A stretch of 64,000 nt of DNA from Dendrophyllia cribrosa. Its lineage: Eukaryota; Cnidaria; Anthozoa; Scleractinia; Dendrophylliidae. The translations under genes were made by a program, and so were the position numbers. The notes under the pieces were generated by a model. That model worked only from the letters and a program-made list of their open reading frames with translations. It did no database searches and was not told where the DNA came from. The stretch is taken from assembly GCA_024195265.1 (NCBI GenBank), contig JAJLRJ010000008.1, positions 21,372,958 through 21,436,957 of the forward strand, given 5' to 3'. Of this stretch, positions 62,400 to 64,000 are shown piece after piece (within the stretch, counting starts at the first letter, position 1; every line of letters begins with the position of its first letter).

Positions 62400-64000
62400 G
62401 CTCCACATAAGAACTACAGTAAACTTCATTGTTCCGCGGCATTGGCTCTTGCTCACATAGAATGTTTTTGATTTCAAGAATAGGAGAGGAGCTAATGGTT
62501 TATAATTATATTTCAGCGCCAGCAGGCAGTGCCTGCGGCATTGTGTTACTAATGTATGCGCACGCATGTTTTCTCCTCTCGTGTTATTCTGTGCGGCCAT
62601 CTTGTTGTACGAACGTTTGGTTGTTATTAAAGCTGTTAGTGTTCCTTCGTTGTGACGTTCCTGTCTCTTCAATACTGGCGTGGTGGCAGCGACTACTTAT
62701 CCACGTCCGGAGAGCCAGATAGCCGTCTCGCTGATCCAAGCAACAACGAGTCTACCTATTCTGTGGTCGAGTGAACTCTGAACAGTCATCTCAACTTAAG
62801 GAAAGTATCACTTCACTGTTCCTTTATATTGCTACAGCATGAATTCAAATAGAGCTCCTAAGCAATGGTCCCTCACAAAGAACGAGTCTATTACAACATT
62901 CGAAGCTTGGAGGCAGAATCTTCAGTATTCCCTCTCCCTGGACGCTAATTTCGCACCTTTTTTAGCGGACAATTTTACGTGGCAGAAAAAGTCTCCAGCT
63001 GCCCCCCATAGAGGACTCACTCCTGATGGGGAAGACGTCCCAACTACTCGCCGACGTACCGCCTTTCAGAAAAACTTACATCTCGAACTCATGTTAGGAC
63101 AAATCGCAAACTTTTGCCCTATTATTTCACGCAATACTATCGTGAAAAATTCCACATCCATCAACTCCATTTGGCAAGCAATAAGGGCCCACTATGGCTT
63201 CCAGTCTACTGGTGCACACTTCCTAGATTTCTCCAACATAAAGCTCGAAGTTGATGAACGTCCTGAAGACTTATTCCAGCGGTTAATGTCCTTCACCGAA
63301 GATAATCTGCTTGTTGCCAATAGCAACATAACCCACCATGGCGAAACCGTTTCAGTTGATGAGGAACTGACCCCCACACTTGAAAACATGGTGGTTTTAA
63401 CATGGTTAAGACTCATCCATACCGAGCTACCCGGTCTCATAAAGCAGCGTTACGGTACAGAGTTAAGAGCCAGGACACTAGCTTCTTTGAAACCTGAAAT
63501 CTCTCAAGCGCTAGAGTCTCTCCTCGAGGAGCTCCGCACCGCCGCTGACACCAAAGTACTACGCACCACTGCCTCGAGGTTCAGACAGCCTCCACCTCGC
63601 CCGTCTTACAAACCGTCCCCCCAACCATGGCCTGCAAACAAGCGACCAAAGTCCTGTCCATTATGTAAACAAGCAGGTCGCAATGACCAACACTTTCTAA
63701 GCGCTTGCTCGTATTTACCTCCAGAGGACCGTTCTTACCTGTCTCGATCTCGCTTTACGTCTACCCTTGACGACGAGGAACCCGATTACACAGATTATGC
63801 GCCCTCACCCTTCCCCGAAGAAGATGACCACCCACCACGTACCTCAGCACGTTCAGTCTCGCGTCGCGTCAGTACTAAGCAGTCACCCCACTTCAAGGCT
63901 TTCTACAAGCATCACCCGTTACAACTCACCCTCGACACAGGTGCGGAGACTAGTATGATCAAATCTTCTGTGGCCTGTTCGATCGGCGCTACCATTGAAA
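62400..64000 (+). mobile_element. LTR retrotransposon, 5' part, cut by the window edge
   Basis: Left part of an element whose coding region begins at 62839. The stretch 62400-62690 looks like a long terminal repeat end: a TATTAAAG signal near 62627 and a leader before the gag ATG. The exact LTR limits and primer-binding site cannot be fixed because the second LTR is outside the window. Confidence 0.6.
62839..64000 (+). CDS. Gag-protease polyprotein of an LTR retrotransposon (partial)
   Basis: Open for 387 codons from ATG 62839 to the right edge with no stop. Order of parts: a capsid-like helical region, a proline-rich segment (RQPPPRPSYKPSPQPWP), a zinc knuckle of form C-x2-C-x8-H-x4-C (CPLCKQAGRNDQHFLSAC), an acidic stretch, and near the end the aspartic-protease active site LTLDTGAETSMI. 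Gag and protease are in one frame. Reverse transcriptase and integrase would lie beyond the window. Ty3/gypsy-like or BEL-like membership cannot be decided here. Confidence 0.85.
   Translation, partial: MNSNRAPKQWSLTKNESITTFEAWRQNLQYSLSLDANFAPFLADNFTWQKKSPAAPHRGLTPDGEDVPTTRRRTAFQKNLHLELMLGQIANFCPIISRNTIVKNSTSINSIWQAIRAHYGFQSTGAHFLDFSNIKLEVDERPEDLFQRLMSFTEDNLLVANSNITHHGETVSVDEELTPTLENMVVLTWLRLIHTELPGLIKQRYGTELRARTLASLKPEISQALESLLEELRTAADTKVLRTTASRFRQPPPRPSYKPSPQPWPANKRPKSCPLCKQAGRNDQHFLSACSYLPPEDRSYLSRSRFTSTLDDEEPDYTDYAPSPFPEEDDHPPRTSARSVSRRVSTKQSPHFKAFYKHHPLQLTLDTGAETSMIKSSVACSIGATIE

Overview
The window looks like nuclear DNA of a marine invertebrate, most likely an anthozoan cnidarian and perhaps a stony coral. 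This is inferred from the intron-rich genes, the AT-rich introns packed with small palindromic transposons, Penelope-like elements with ribozyme motifs, and tandem repeats of a kind I associate with coral genomes. There are no operons, ribosome binding sites or CRISPR arrays. Species identity cannot be proved from the sequence alone.

Layout. (1) 319-37497, minus strand: one long gene for STK36 (Fused), a serine/threonine kinase of Hedgehog signalling and cilium biology. I traced 33 phase-consistent exons totalling about 1349 codons. Exons 1-9 encode the kinase domain, 10-13 a charged linker, and 14-33 a helical, armadillo-like C-terminal half. The introns hold most of the repeats. (2) 39.1-46.8 kb, minus strand: a small SR splicing factor resembling SRSF3, with three coding exons, a probable upstream 5'UTR exon and a candidate poison exon. 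(3) 51-52.4 kb: a broken Penelope-like element invaded by a palindromic element that carries a tRNA-like module. (4) 52664-54910, minus strand: a 13-finger C2H2 zinc-finger protein, probably in two exons. (5) 55-62 kb: no confident gene; palindromic repeats, a candidate first exon present twice in inverted orientation, and a 44-codon ORF. (6) 62.4-64 kb, plus strand: the 5' part of an LTR retrotransposon with an open gag-protease frame running off the right edge.

Mobile DNA dominates. The most striking piece is a 3.9 kb inverted pair of Penelope-like elements (RT plus GIY-YIG endonuclease, two apparently identical 487-codon copies pointing outwards). It is inserted 13 bases upstream of STK36 exon 3, so its target-site duplication includes the end of the intron. 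Four Penelope-related regions carry hammerhead-ribozyme-like cores. Two long palindromic elements also begin 11 bases inside STK36 introns. Several unrelated palindromic families share TTAA, TA or TTA flanks, and some are nested, giving a relative insertion history.

How the parts relate: STK36, the SR factor and the zinc-finger gene all read leftwards and are independent transcription units. I see no pathway link between them. The most interesting biology is the interaction of inverted mobile elements with STK36 splicing.
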